A stretch of 64,000 nucleotides of DNA from Monomorium pharaonis (taxonomy: Eukaryota; Arthropoda; Insecta; Hymenoptera; Formicidae), in assembly GCF_013373865.1 (NCBI RefSeq), contig NC_050472.1, forward strand, positions 3,927,757 to 3,991,756, written 5' to 3'. The translations under genes and the position numbers were made by a program. Within the stretch, counting starts at the first letter, position 1. Each line of letters opens with the position of its first letter. The notes beneath the pieces were generated by a model. It was not told where the DNA came from. It worked only from the letters and a program-made list of their open reading frames with translations, and ran no database searches. Positions 50,301 to 63,948 of this stretch are shown here, piece after piece.

Positions 50301-50465
50301 GAAAAGGGAAGATAGACGGATCTTCTAAGAGCACGCGTTTTGCAACGAAAGTATACAAGCGGCGGGATACATTTGTAAGAGCTCCCATGGGGGATTGATC
50401 CGCGCCGCAGTTCTTCGAACTTCGAGATAGCATTGCTGCATCTGGCTCTCTTTGAAACATTGATA
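47322..50465. other. Noncoding region upstream of CRY2
   Basis: No conserved exon was recognised. It includes a purine-rich tract at 49265-49315. Most is moderately AT-rich with CpG-richer patches around 48400-48720 and 50100-50400. It could be a 5' UTR intron of CRY2. Confidence 0.4.
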
Positions 50466-50631
50466 CACGGAGAGAATTTTCTCTTAAAATTTACCCTCAA
50501 AATCTAGTAATTGTGGGATAATGTGTGACCTCGAGGAATTTTACTATATTCTTTAGTAAGCTTTACTGTACTTTCAGTAAATTTTACTAAAAATTTTGAG
50601 AGTAAAATTTTAAGAGAAAATTCTCTCCGTG
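50466..50631. mobile_element. 166-bp TA-flanked MITE
   Basis: The ends CACGGAGAGAATTTTCTC (from 50466) and their complement (ending 50631) form inverted repeats of about 40 bp continuing through TTAAAATTT and CTCAAAAT. TA lies directly outside on both sides (50464-50465, 50632-50633), as for Tc1/mariner-type insertions. There is no ORF; the arms are nearly identical, so the copy may be fairly young. Confidence 0.75.
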
Positions 50632-51178
50632 TAGCGCGAAGAAATACAAAATGCCCGTTTTTCGACAATGATTAGAGAGATCTTGAAGCGAATGTCAAGT
50701 GAATTTATAAATTTCAAGTAAATCAAGGAAGGAGAACGATTATGTGCCTTTATGAAAAAAGCTTTATTACATCTCAACTAATTTCAAACGACGTTTTCAT
50801 TTTTAAATTAACAACTATTAAAGTATATATCATATATATATTTAATTTTTTTTACTCATCCAAACTCTATACGTATCTTTCATTCGAAGATTCCAAAACT
50901 CAATTTGTACAATACAAATATAATTAATTATGACATACTAAGTTATCATACATTTATTTGGCTACGAGTAAATTCATGAAGAAACTTGCTCGTAAATAAT
51001 TTCTCATTCTGCATTAATAAACGTCCCGATAATTTATATGTAACAGTGTAATATTACAATAACAACATCGTAATAGATTTATTTGTAACTACAAGTGTAA
51101 CAGTAATGAAATGACTTCCTACTGTGCTGAGTCAACTAATTGAGGCTGTCTACTTTTCGAAGGGTGTACTGAGAAAAG

Positions 51179-54100
51179 ATGACGGGAAGTAGTAACAACG
51201 AAATAGGCCAGGCGGTAACCTCGGGGGTTCGAGGCGACGGCGGGAAGCACACGGTTCACTGGTTTCGTAAGGGACTCCGGCTGCACGATAACCCCTCGTT
51301 GAAGGAGGGTCTCGAGGGGGCGTCCACTTTCCGGTGTGTCTTCGTGCTGGACCCCTGGTTCGCCGGAAGTACCAACGTTGGCATCAATAAATGGAGGTGA
51401 GCGTCCGCGATGATCTGCGATCAAATCGCGGAAGCGAGATCGACGCGTACAAATTATCGATTTTGAAAACGGATCAATGCAACGAAACGCGTTTGGTGAT
51501 TCAAAATAAACGTCGAAAATATTCAGATATTTTCAACGTTGACGATGATCATCGCGCTAATGACACGTCGAACTGTTCTCTTGGATTTAGATGATATCGC
51601 GACGATGACAAAAAGTTACGGTTACTTAATTTGCTGATAATGGCCGATACCGTTTCACAAACGGGACCGTAGATCTTCGTTGCATCGCGTAATCTCGTTG
51701 CATTACTGCGACGGACATTCGCGTGACGGTTCTCATTGTCGATCATTTGTCATGTTGATTAAGCGTCATGTAACCGTTTCCCAAGCAATTGCTTAGATGT
51801 TGCCAATAATCCTACTGAATCACGGTTGACGAGAAGAACATTAGCGACAACATTAGTCAAAAATAAGTTAATGACAAAAGGCACATATACGCTTGTTCGT
51901 ATATTACAATGCGTTATTTTTATGAATTATGATAGTAGCGGAAATATTTAACGAAGCAGCGTTTTCTTGTTATAATTTTTATATGTACGAATTCTTTAAA
52001 CGGCTATTTATTGTAAAACAACAATTAAAAAGTAGTTAATTTTTAGTTAAGAATTTATATTATAATCCATATTTTTAGAATCTATATGCATATTTTCTTT
52101 TAATTTTTATTTTGTCTAAAAGATCATTGAATGTATAATTGTCTGCGATCAATTGGCTTTTCCTGACACCCTGCACCCGTGGAATTCGACAGGTTTCTGC
52201 TGCAATGTTTAGAGGACCTGGACTGTTCCCTGAGGAAACTAAATTCCCGGCTGTTTGTAATCCGGGGACAGCCGGCCGACGCGCTCCCCAAGCTCTTTAA
52301 GGAATGGGGCACGACAAATCTGACTTTCGAGGAGGATCCGGAGCCATTTGGCCGCGTGCGAGATCATAATATCTCGGCCCTCTGTAAGGAGCTTGGTATC
52401 TCGGTGGTCCAGAGAGCCTCTCATACTCTATACAGACTAGACGAGTGAGTTCGAAAAATCTTATAACGTCAACTTAACCGATCGTGTCAAATTTAATAAT
52501 GTAGATTTAATACTAGTAAAGCAGACGAAATAATTCAATTGTAATTTTTTTTAATTGTTATCAAACAGTGTATTTTCTAAGATTTTTAGTAATCTTTTTT
52601 CGCGATATAAATATGTATGATTAAATTGATTAATTTACTTTCTTTTTTAATTTGTCTCTCTTTTTTTTTTTTGCAAAACTACATACGTATGTTTAAATAA
52701 AACAAGTATATTCTCGTTAATTGTTGGTAGGTTTGGTTTGGTTCTAGAGTGAGGTAGTTTTAACGATGTAGATAGATAATGCAAATTTATTTAATTAAAA
52801 TTATCTGTTAGTTCATGCGAGTGATCTACGGAACCGTAATTAAAATTCGCGACTTTGTAATTATGCATTCTGAAACTGTTTTTAACGAGACATTTCGAAA
52901 GAAAGGAAGAAATATAAACATCATTTGAATTAGACTTTAGTTAATTACACGTGTAGCCGAGTGTTTAAAGGGGAGACTGAGCGTAAACCCGCCAGGATTA
53001 AATATTACGTTGCAACTTTCGCCATTGTTCCCAAGCAATTTCGCGACTCCAACGTTCTCGTCGTCGCGCGTTTCAGGATCATAGAGAGAAATGGTGGGAA
53101 ACCGCCGTTGACCTATCATCAATTTCAAAACGTCGTCGCCGGAATGGACCCGCCGGAACCGCCGGTACCGACGGTGACGGCCGCCTGCATTGGCAGCGCC
53201 TATACGCCCCTAAAAGACGACCATGACGACCACTACGGAGTGCCCACTCTCGAGGAACTCGGTGAGGAAAGATCGATTTTTCCGAACAGGTTTCAACGTT
53301 TCAAGTTCTTCGTACCGTTAAACAACAAATCGTGAAAATAATCTATCGTTGTTATGAAAGAATGTCAGACTACGATTTTAACGACACTGCATTTCTTTTC
53401 ACAAACTTTGATTTAATCAGAAAAATTAATAGAAAAAAAGTAATTAAAGAAAAATCAATTTTGGTTGTTAAAATTAAATTCTAAAGCGCAAAAAGTTGTC
53501 CATTTATAGAATATTAAAAAAAATACTGCATATATTCTTTTACGCTCAGGATAAGTGAACAATATTAAATTGTAAAAAGGTTTTAACAATTACCGATTGT
53601 TTTTTTACACAATCGATTGTATAAAAAATAATTAATTTATAAATATCGCAATAATCTTTACGATAAATACGGACATATATTTTACTTATTCATAAAAGCA
53701 GATGGTTTTAGTAGTTTCTGAGAAACGTGTCAACCGACTTGAAAAATCTGTTTTCAAATTTACGCAACATAAAAATTAACAAATATACTATAAATATCTA
53801 GCCGCACCAAAATTTGTGGATACCTAGCAAATATGTACACGCGTAAAGGCGTAGAAAAATATGTTCCTTCTCTTTAAGCAAATTCCCGAGGATAAAAACT
53901 TTCTTTGCGCTCTCTAAACTAAAAACCACCCTTAATGGCAGAGGTTACCAAACTGGCTCGGTACAAACTGGAACGCCCGACCGGGGATCGTTGTTTCGGG
54001 CAACGATATATCTGGCAATAACGGAGATATGTATTTCGAACATATAGAATATCCCCGGGCCGGGGCAACTGTGGATTAAACGCTAATCCGTCGCGCTCGC

Positions 54101-57100
54101 CATGGAGAATTCACTCGCGACAGATTAGTCGATGCAGCATTAATGCGCCGTCCGTAAGGGAGCAATCGGATATTATTTCGCATAACGGCAGTTCATCCCC
54201 CGCGCCCGACACTGCCGTTTGTAATCCGTATAGCGTTCGTACCGTATTATGTGTACTTCGCGTCACTCTGCGGCGAAATGATCCGATCGATTATTAATTA
54301 TCTCGGCTGGTTGTTCTTATTATTAAGCGCCGGGCGTCTTAAAGTCCCCCCGAGCGTAATAGACCATTTACCCAGGTTGATGTATAGCCCCGTGGTATAG
54401 TTTAGCATTGTCCCTCACTTTCAAATGTCGCTACGTTACTCTGTCATTTCGATCCTCTTCTCCTTTTCATCGTTATCAAAATGTCAGCGCGTATATCCCG
54501 AAGGCTTTCGAGCTTTCCCCCCCCTCCCCCCACTGCAATTCGCCGCAACGTCGAAGGGAATATCGAGGGGAACAAGACCTTCGTTGTATAACTTTGTCGC
54601 GCGGGATGTCTACGACTCTTTAATTTTACTGACAGATTTCCATGGTCGGTGTAGCATTTCGAGCCGACTTTTTTCTTAATAAAACTGTCGAGGGCAGATC
54701 GTTTGAGCGTTGAACAATCCAAAACACGATACTTTTTGTAAGCTTCCGCGACGCAATTAAGTAGCAATATGTTTTATTGGGCACGATGAAATTTTTATTT
54801 TCCGGATTTATTTCATTAAAGCCCGATTATTCATCGAGATATTTAATAGACGTTACAAAATAAATTGCAGCTCTCGCAATTTTGCTGAATACTCAGTGTG
54901 AAGAGCTGCGAAAATATTTGTCCTTAATTTGAATATTAAAATCGGGAGGGGGAAAGGGGTATTTCGGTATACCGAACAGGAATGCGCGAACGCTTTTTCG
55001 CTGCGCGCGATTTAACGCGAAATGAGCACGCGAATGTTAGCCAAAATGCGAGGGGTATGTTGCTAAGCTCCCTCTTTTTTTCCTCCCCCCGATTGTAGGT
55101 TTCGACACGGAGAGTCTGCTGCCTCCGGTGTGGGTCGGCGGCGAGAGCGAGGCCCTGACTAGGCTCGAGCGTCACCTCGAGAGGAAGGCGTGGGTGGCGA
55201 GCTTCGGCAGGCCGAAGATGACACCGCAGTCCTTACTGCCGAGTCAGACCGGGCTCTCGCCCTATCTGCGATTCGGCTGCCTCAGTACGCGCTTGTTCTA
55301 CTATCAGCTCACCGATCTGTACATGAAGGTACGAGGAGGGTTTCCTTCGCGCGCGACCCGAGCCGCTTTTGCGAGGGACATAAACGATAATGCGAGGATA
55401 ACGTACAACCGTCGCGTGCAAAATTTATTCGCGGGAAGGCTTCTCTCTCTCTCCCCGCTCTCATCTCTCCTCTCCTTTTCACGTGGCGAAACTTCGCGCG
55501 GTAATAATTAAACGAAACTTCGGAGGACGCGTTAATTGCGCCCCGAGATTTTTCCTCCCGCGAGAAGTCGCGAAAGAGCTGTTCCGTACAAGAAGTTCGC
55601 AGTTACGAGGGAATAATATTCTCGTTTCTCAGTTAGTATTAACGAGATTTTTCATCTGTTCCCGCTCCTCCTTTATTCTCACTACTGTAAAAGACCGCAT
55701 TTTTTTTTTTGCCATTAAAAAGAATTTTGCTCAAAAGTATCTTCTAGTGAAGAATCTATCGACAATTTTTTTTTACCTTGATTTTTTTTCAACATCTAAT
55801 TCTCTTTGGTGGTATGTCAGTGATGAATATTACGTGTACTTGCATTTCCAATTTTCAAGTGTAACTGAACTGCATAGATCCCGAATTTACTAATATATTT
55901 CTTATATTTAAGAAAATAGAAAACAACGACAGAGTTAAAGTTACTTTTTATCGTATTATCAAGCGACACTTTTATCTTTTCGACAATTTTCGAAGCGAAT
56001 AATTAGTTCCGGGTTTTTTTTTTAACGTTAATATTACAGATAAAGAAAGCGGTGCCGCCGCTGTCGTTGCACGGACAGCTACTCTGGCGCGAATTCTTTT
56101 ACTGCGCCGCGACGAAGAATCCGAACTTCGATCGGATGCAGGGCAATCCGATTTGCGTGCAGATACCGTGGGACAAGAACGTGGAGGCGCTCGCAAAGTG
56201 GGCGAACGTGAGTGATACTTTGCGCGATTGATATACCGCCTCGCAATTTTGCTCACGCAGCGTAATAAAATAAAGAACTTTGTAAAAAAAAAAACCCACA
56301 GTTCGCGAGACTAGTGGAGTTACGAAGACATATATTTAATCAACTGAAAATAGCTGTTGCATTAGAGAGACGGGATATGTCGAAAAAGCCCGAAGGCTCC
56401 CCGAGCGAAGAAAGTCGTCATTTTTTTCTTGATGACGGTTCCGTAAACTCTTGTATTTATCGCGGTAGTAAAATTGCGACGCGGAATTTGAAAGATTTTA
56501 CGATCGCGTTAAACCCTCCTTCTACGTAGGGTCAGACGGGATTTCCGTGGATTGATGCGATCATGACCCAGCTGCGGGAGGAAGGCTGGATACATCACCT
56601 GGCCAGACACGCGGTGGCATGCTTTTTGACCAGGGGCGACCTTTGGCTGTCGTGGGAGGAAGGAATGAAGGTAAAATGTCACGGCACGCTTAGCATTTCA
56701 ATCGACGCGCGTTGCTCGTTGAATTACTATTCTCTGTCTCTTTTTACTCGTTTGTTCTTATCATTAATATACAGACTTCGTAAGAATATTTCTTGTTGCG
56801 AGGGTCTTTTTCCCGGAAATACGTGCGGCGCATCTCTGATAGTATAATGAATCTCTCCGGTTTAAAAAATAAATAAATAAACGGGGGTGGCTTTACAAAG
56901 CGACCGTATATATAACACAGTAGCTTATTTTGTTCACTGGAATAGAAGACAAAATTAGATGTCTACTTAATTATGTATAAAACCCGTAAAAGATTAGATA
57001 CTATTAAATAATCACGAAATCGTTTCTCAATTTATTATATCGTTTTACACAAGATATTTTTTCTAATTACATCTCTGTTGTTTTTAATGCACAAAAAAAT

Positions 57101-59314
57101 CAAAGTTCATTTCGAAAGAGTAAATATTACGATAGGTAAAAGATAAAATTAATGAGATATCTATTTAACTATAAAAGCGTATAGTTAAAAAGCGTTAAGC
57201 GACATTAATGAACAGATGCTAATATTAAATTAAATAATCGCGAAATCTCCGCTGATTGTTAACCATTTCACATTGAATATTTTTCTAATATTTTTCTTTC
57301 AGGTGTTCGACGAGCTCCTCTTAGACGCCGATTGGTCCGTGAATGCTGGCATGTGGATGTGGTTATCGTGCAGTTCGTTCTTCCAACAGTTCTTCCATTG
57401 CTACTGCCCCGTACGATTCGGCAGGAAAGCAGATCCGAATGGCGATTATATCAGGTAATCGATTAAGGCAGTATATTGTTAAAAATTCTTTTTATAATAA
57501 AAAAAAAAATTTGCGCGAGCGGGATGTATGCGTGAGAAATTCCGACAAAAATTTTGACAGGCGCACGTTAACTGGCGTTCCTTTCAAAATAACGTTTACG
57601 CTAACGATCTCGTGCACGATGCTATCGGTGCAGTGATTAACGTTCACGCGATTGCCGGACTAATGGAAATTTTAATCTTGATTGATCTTAATTTGTAATG
57701 TATCAGGCGTTAATCTGAGAGAGGCGAAATTCAGCCGCAAGATAGATGGAACATTAAACAGCTTAGCTCCATTAAAGCTTAATCGTGCAAAAGATTACCG
57801 TGACGAATCGTCGGCGGCGACAGCGCGTTCGATTATCAAGCAATTAATATTTTTGCGGAAATCTAATATCTTTACCCTGTGGCATTTTTATGAAAACCAA
57901 GCTGAACAACGCACACAATACTCTCCATTTATTTTCTCTGTTGTCTAGTTCGTTTTCTCGAATTCACAAATGATGTTATGTATGTGTATGTGTTTTGTGT
58001 GTGTATGAAAAAAAATCATTTTACCGAGGTATCTAAAAATTAATTGGTACAGATGTGAAAATAATTTCATTATAAGATCAATTTTATTCCCATGATCAGA
58101 CGTTACCTGCCGGTGTTGAAGAACTTCCCGACCAGGTACATTCACGAGCCCTGGAACGCGCCGCTCAGTATACAGCACGCCGCCAAGTGCATCATCGGCA
58201 AGGAGTACTCGTTGCCGATGGTGAACCACAGCAAGAGCTCGCGCATCAACATCGAGCGGATGAAACAGGTGTATCAGCAGCTGAATAAGTACCGCGGTAA
58301 TGGTGAGTAAAGAATGACCGTCCGCGATCGAAAATTCCGCAATGCGCTCGGAATGGGCTTCGTTTTTCATTTAAATGGGCCAAATCTTCGTCAAATATCG
58401 GTTCTTTCTTTCGGAAGTAATAGTCTTAAATTTCGACCGATTCGAGAGCGAATCTTTCTTAGCGAGAGCCTCGAATCGAATTTTTAAAGCACCGACTATA
58501 TTCTAATCAGGAACTTCTTTTCGCAACTAGGAACCTCATTTAAAGGAGAAAACATTGGTGAGTAAACTGATTTCAATTGACAATTAATTGATTAATATGA
58601 CTAATTAATTACTATAACGTATATGAAATGCAGAGTTTGAAATAATAACTAGTTAAAAAGTTAAAAAATAAAGTTAAAAGTTAATAACTTTCAATTTAAC
58701 TTGGGTAATTTTAAATAAGTTAATTTTAACTTTAACTAGTTATTTTTTAAACCGTATAAACTTTGACTTACTGACTATTTTTACCCAAGTTACAATTTAT
58801 CTATATAAGAAAAATTATAAAAAAATATATTTTCATAAAAAAACAATATTTTTTATTATACTTAATTTATAAATGAAAAATATCGAATTGATTTGATTAT
58901 CCATATCGTAACAATTTTAATTAAACAAACTTTAAAAATATTACGTTATTCTAATTTAATAAATATAAATAATGCTTTTCGAAAGTAATTTTTAATTTTA
59001 CCTAATTTAATCTTTTAACTAAATGGGTGTTTGTTTGTGTAACTTTTAACGTAACTAAGTTAATTTTATAAGCATTAACTTTATTTAAAAAAAATATTAA
59101 CCGATCTTGATAAGACGTTATAATGATATTAATAATGCAATACGCGTACTTTGTGCAAGGCTTGCTGAACGTATTGCTGACACTGCCGGCAAAGGACGAT
59201 GACGAGCAGAAGAGAAAGCAGGACTCGCCGAGAACGAGTCGAGAGAATGAGCAGAAGATGGAAACCAGCAGTCCTACGGAACAGCAACAGCAGCAACAAC
59301 AGCAACAGCAGTAG
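51179..59314 (+). CDS. cry2: Mammalian-type cryptochrome (CRY2/CRY-m), complete
   Basis: Transcriptional repressor of CLOCK/CYCLE in the circadian feedback loop; member of the photolyase/cryptochrome family. Nine coding exons: 51179-51396, 52193-52444, 53077-53261, 55099-55328, 56040-56207, 56530-56670, 57303-57454, 58100-58302, 59160-59314; all phases close, 567 residues. The N-terminal photolyase-like domain starts with HTVHWFRKGLRLHDNPSL and VFVLDPWFAG. The FAD-binding half has FFYCAATKNPNFDRM, GNPICVQIPWD, GQTGFPWIDAIM (residue 352 on), HHLARHAVACFLTRGD, DADWSVNAGMWMWLS and FFQQFFHCYCPV. The helix before the tail reads RMKQVYQQL. These signatures fit vertebrate-like CRY rather than insect CRY1 or a (6-4) photolyase. 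The tail is polar and ends in ten glutamines. E-boxes also lie in introns 2 and 4. Confidence 0.94.
58540..59110 (+). repeat. AT-rich degenerate repeat in the last CRY2 intron
   Basis: Many short copies of GTTAAAA/TTTTAAC and AACTTT/AAAGTT in both orientations around 58645-58760, reappearing near 58990-59090. This suggests an old repetitive insertion; no family can be named. Confidence 0.4.
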
Positions 59315-59930
59315 TGACAGTCGGTACAATGACCTGGCTAATCCGTTAACGTGATAATGCTGACGTTAACCCTTTTATAGATTTTTAAAAGCGACTGAAA
59401 AATTTCAATCGTGAGTCGCGAGTTCTATACATCCAATTATTTCGACTAACTCTTAATCGGACCCAAGAAGATCCGTTACGATTAGCATAACTGGTACCCT
59501 TCTGATTTTGATATCACTAAGAATTGGCTACCACACATTTAGAAAACTATCATGTTTGATACATATTGATGTCAGATATATATCTATACAGAATTTTTAT
59601 AATCTTTATACTTTTTTTCAACTCCTTGAGACGACTACCGTTAAAGGTTAATTCAGATATCAAATATTCAATTCCTCGTAAAATACGCAGCGAAGAATCG
59701 CACTAGTTTTTTAATATTTGCAGAAAGGGTAATAAGTGTTTTAGCTACGGGCAGAGTTAACGAGCGAATCTAATGTTCGCCTGAAATAGATTATCATAGA
59801 TTATAACTTGTATTTTGTCACACAACGTCTATGCGATTTTAACAGTGCTTCTCGCAACGTATTCTCAATTAATAATTAATAAAATCGTACCGCGAATCTA
59901 GACTTTTTATGGCTGTAAATTGTAATTGTA

Positions 59931-59944
59931 AATAAACGAATAAA
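59931..59944 (+). promoter_or_regulatory. CRY2 polyadenylation signals
   Basis: Two canonical AATAAA hexamers (59931-59936 and 59939-59944) about 620 bp after the CRY2 stop, the first convincing pair downstream. Confidence 0.6.
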
Positions 59945-60810
59945 ACGTGTGTTGAAATCTCTATGTGTAAATGAAATGTCACTTACCTTTCTCATGGTGT
60001 AACTCACTCACTCTCTCTCGCTCTCTCTCTCTCTCTTTCTCTCCATGGAGTCTCGAAACCCCTTGTCGTTTCCCCCCGGGCGCCTCGTAATCCCCGACGT
60101 AACTTTAGATAACTGAATAACGTTCTCGGATGGAAAGTGACGGAAAACGTAACGGAGACGCATCGCGCGCACGTGTAATCGCAGCGCTGTGGAATGAACT
60201 TCGGTCGGACTTGACAAAATGAACATTTAATGGTCTATCTGTCACACTTTGCGCTTTAATGGCACCACAATCCGGTGGATCCTCGACGCAGAGCTCGACA
60301 AAGGGGTGCCGCCTTTATATTCCGCTACAAAAATGTTTGATAACACGGTCTGTGTCACGGCTATTTTGTATATCACTATTGGCCACGCGCGCTTAAACGC
60401 TAAGACTGAAGCTCGATGCTGTTTTCGCTCTCGCCTGTAAATCGAGAAATTTTTTTTTTTTTTCGCGACGACTCCGTCACGCGACGGTGCGCTCTTCCGT
60501 TTACAAACACGGGGCACGGCATGGTGGAAGGAAAACAAGGTGTGCTCTTGCGCATAACCAATGAGCGCGTGGGTCCAAATCGGTGACATTGATTTATTAG
60601 CCAATAACATTAAGACCGCAATTTTTCAAATGAGATTAAAATTTTATTCCTGTTCTATATATAATGCAATTTTATTTTATATAATTAATTGTAAGTAAAG
60701 AAAAAAGATATATAAAGGAATATTAAAATTAATGTAAAGGAAGGATGAATTGTACAATATAAAATATGTGTGAGAAAAAGATAAATAATATATTATGGAT
60801 ATAAGATAGG
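59945..60810. other. Region between CRY2 and the P-element-like gene
   Basis: Begins with a CT microsatellite (about 60006-60042), then a CpG-rich 0.45-kb block (60060-60590) that could be an unassigned promoter. Composition changes abruptly to AT-rich at about 60615, close to the 3' end of the transposase gene. No coding exon was recognised. Confidence 0.45.
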
Positions 60811-60816
60811 TTTATT
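60811..60816 (-). promoter_or_regulatory. Polyadenylation signal of the P-element-like gene
   Basis: TTTATT on the plus strand is AATAAA on the coding strand, 38 nt after the stop codon at 60854. Confidence 0.6.
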
Positions 60817-60853
60817 TAAATGCAACAAAAAATTAACATGGCACGCTGGTATT

Positions 60854-63800
60854 TCAGTACATAAATTTTGAAACTTTTTTGTATAAACGTTTGTTTTTTA
60901 CATCAGATACTAACTTTTTATTTAATTCTCGTAATGTAATGTGCGTTCTTGTACGAACAAGACATAACATAACTTCTTCAGGTATACCATACTCTTTCGG
61001 CACTTTTTCCATTGTTAATTTAGTTACAGTCTTAAAAATCCATCTACTTTTAGATAAGGTAGTTCCGTGAAATTCTTCAAAAATTTTATTCATAATAAAC
61101 GCTGCTTCAATGAAATGATCAGAGGGATAAATCAAATGACCATCTGATAATGTTGAAACCCAATCGGGCTTATGCGGTGAAAATTGAACATTTTTTGTAT
61201 AGTTTCCCAAAAAACTATATTGAAGACGAAACCTATAAGCTACATAACCTGCTATATAGACAAGAGCTTCACCTTCAATAATCTCTTCGATCATTCTCTG
61301 TCTGTCTTCAGGAAAATCTACAGTAATTAAAGATAAAAATAAAGTTTTAATAATGCAATAAAAGTATAAATAAATATAAAAAATGACACCTATAAAATTT
61401 AAAGTTTACAATAAAAATTTTTATTAATAACGCATATTATTCAATTATTGTATGTACTTATAAAATAAGAATGTATAATTATGTTAATTTCAATCCTGTA
61501 TTATATATACTCTATAGAGGATAATCTTTTCCGTCGAAGCTGCATGATTTTTAAATGCAAAATGTCAACTCAATAATGTAATAAGTACAAATATTCTTCT
61601 ACTCACTATTAATTTTTGCTACAAATATTATGATAAATGATTACATCTGTTTATTTCACGTTTAACTATATTGAAACGATAAATATATTCTATTTTGTGC
61701 AAATGGAATATATTAACGCAAAATTATATTTTTCAATTAAATTCTATGTATAAAGTAATACACCCGTACCGTCTAACCCTTCTTCAATAAAATCGAATTC
61801 GTTGAATTCAGCGTTAAAGCAAGCAGCTTCTTCATCAACTTCAACTTGTTGCTTTCCTACCGTAGATTCTAAGGCATATGTCATCATTTCATCTGTCCTG
61901 TCGTTGAAATCTATCAAGGCAAAATCCTCATCTTTTTCAGTGTTTCGTTTTTCAGGAAGTATATCAGCAGAATGTTTTCGTAAGATATACCATCTTAATC
62001 TATACTGAAAATTCAAGGCTGATGGCTGGTCATTCGTTGCACCCATAGATCTTAGGTAAGAGAAAAGATTTTCTAAACAATCCTGCGTCAATCGGTTTGT
62101 TAAAATAAAAGATATTTTAAAAGTTGTTGTATTAAAATTTTGTTGCAAGTACAGCAACAACTGTTGAAGAGAATTATTATTTAGAATAACTCCTTTTTGA
62201 AACGGGAGTAATGACTTGTGATTGCCAACTCTCATGGTAAGCATTGTATTTGTCACTTTATTCAGAATTTCATTCTGACGCTCTAAATTTAATCCATAAG
62301 GCTCTTTACCAGGTCTATATCCTTTGGATACTTTACTGTTAAATATATCAAACCACGCATCTATTAATTCTATAAATTCAGAAGCCACATCATAATTATC
62401 TTGACTTAAAAATCCATGTTTACCACACCATAAAATAGCTCGTGCAGTTGTCTTGGAGAACAGTTTAGCAGCTGTAGATACCTTTTGTCTATTTGATCCG
62501 GAAACATCTAAATGTCTTTGAGTGATTGTGAAAAGAACTTTTAAATCTCTGTTTTCATTTACGGATAAAGCTTCTTCTACACAATCTTTTGAAACAAATT
62601 TTTCATTTACAAAAAAGCCATTATCCAGAAAGTGATTCCTTAGTAACTTTAACAAGTGAGGTCCATCGTTAAAAACAAAAACTTTGTACTTGTCATTACA
62701 TGGATGTTGAAAATAAGAATTTTGTGAACTTCCAATTCCTACGTTTATATTATTCAAAACTTTAGTATTTGTTGGACCTAAATCACATGTAAAAGCAACT
62801 ACAATGTAAGTAGCTTCATACAATTCTGATATTACATTATTCACGATATTCTTACTAAGAGGTTTATCGTAGTCATAAAAAATAATTTGTTTCCACTTAT
62901 GAAATAGGCCTCTGACCATACCAACTTGTACTGTCTTGTGTGGTCCTATGACTTTTTCTTTCTTTTTATCTATTTCCATTTTTTGAGAAATATATATTTC
63001 ATCGAAGCATATAACGCAAAGTCTTTCATGCAACTGCAACAATGGCGCTTTTTTCTTCATTAAAAAAATAATTTCAGATAAAATTCCATTTTTTAACTCC
63101 ATGCGAGATGCCCAATTCCTAAGTGTGGATAATCCTGGTAGCGGGTAGTGATTTTCTCTTAAAAAGCGATATGCTTTTGGACTTATGCTTCTTAAGGTTA
63201 TTGCAGCAGATATGTCTTCAAGACCCCACTTTACTCTTTTTCTTTTATTATTCATTAAAAGGTCAATTTGTTTCGGAGTAAATATCTTTTTGAGCGCATT
63301 TTGGACATTTTCTATTACGCGTTTTGTAACTGTCTTTTCTGTTTGCAATCGTTTTACTTTTTTCATAAGCAAATTGTTTTTCTTGTTCGTTCTACTTAAT
63401 TTCTTTTTCAAATCTTGAATTATTATTTGTGTGCTTATCATTGTATCATTACTTGTACTTCTGAAAGTAAAATAAATTAAAATATTAAACAATATTCAAT
63501 AATCTCTTGTATAGCAATAAAGTCGTGAACACGCATGAAATCAATAACATCATACCCAATATTTTCTTGTGAAGATTGGACAAAACATGTTTCTACTTTA
63601 TCTTCCGTTAAAATGTCGATCAAATTAGTCTCAGACTCACTAAACCTGTTTTTGCTGTTAAAAGAGAAATTACTTTTAAATATAATTTTAAATATAATTA
63701 CAATCTTTACATTATAAGAAAACATTTTATATAATAAAATGATACACACCTGCTGTTTTCACTAACATTTATCATATTCTGTTGATTTTGCACTTCCTTC

Positions 63801-63948
63801 AGCACTTCTCCATTCACTAGTGGCAAATTTTCTGTTGGAATTGCATGATCACGAAGTTTCTTCTTAGGCGAGTAGTTTTCGCAGTTTACTAAATAAGCTG
63901 GCATTGGTTTATAACAGCTTGGTGTAAAGTGGACAGAGCATATGCGAG
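60854..63948 (-). CDS. P-element / THAP9-like transposase, 5' end outside window
   Basis: Minus strand, transcription order: 63948-63750, 63645-63556, 63460-61770, 61317-60854. All three introns are GT-AG and all phases agree, giving about 813 residues without a stop; roughly 40 N-terminal residues lie beyond the right edge. The first visible exon holds the end of a THAP zinc finger (ICSVHFTPSCYKP ... KKLRDHAIPTENLP). The large exon starts with a Lys-rich coiled-coil-like segment, then the RNase H-like catalytic core: CFDEIYI (first acidic residue), FTCDLGPTN (second), QKVSTAAKLFSKTTARA, and LTQDCLENLFSYLR (the conserved QDCLENLFS with Glu). The last exon has GEALVYIAGYVAYRF, typical of P-type transposase C-termini. 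Length is between Drosophila P transposase (751) and THAP9 (about 900). I did not find the transposon's terminal repeats; the intact frame means either a young copy or a domesticated gene. Confidence 0.88.

Noticed and set aside
61802..62008. Plus-strand ORFs inside the transposase gene
   Set aside because: Antisense shadows of the large minus-strand exon.
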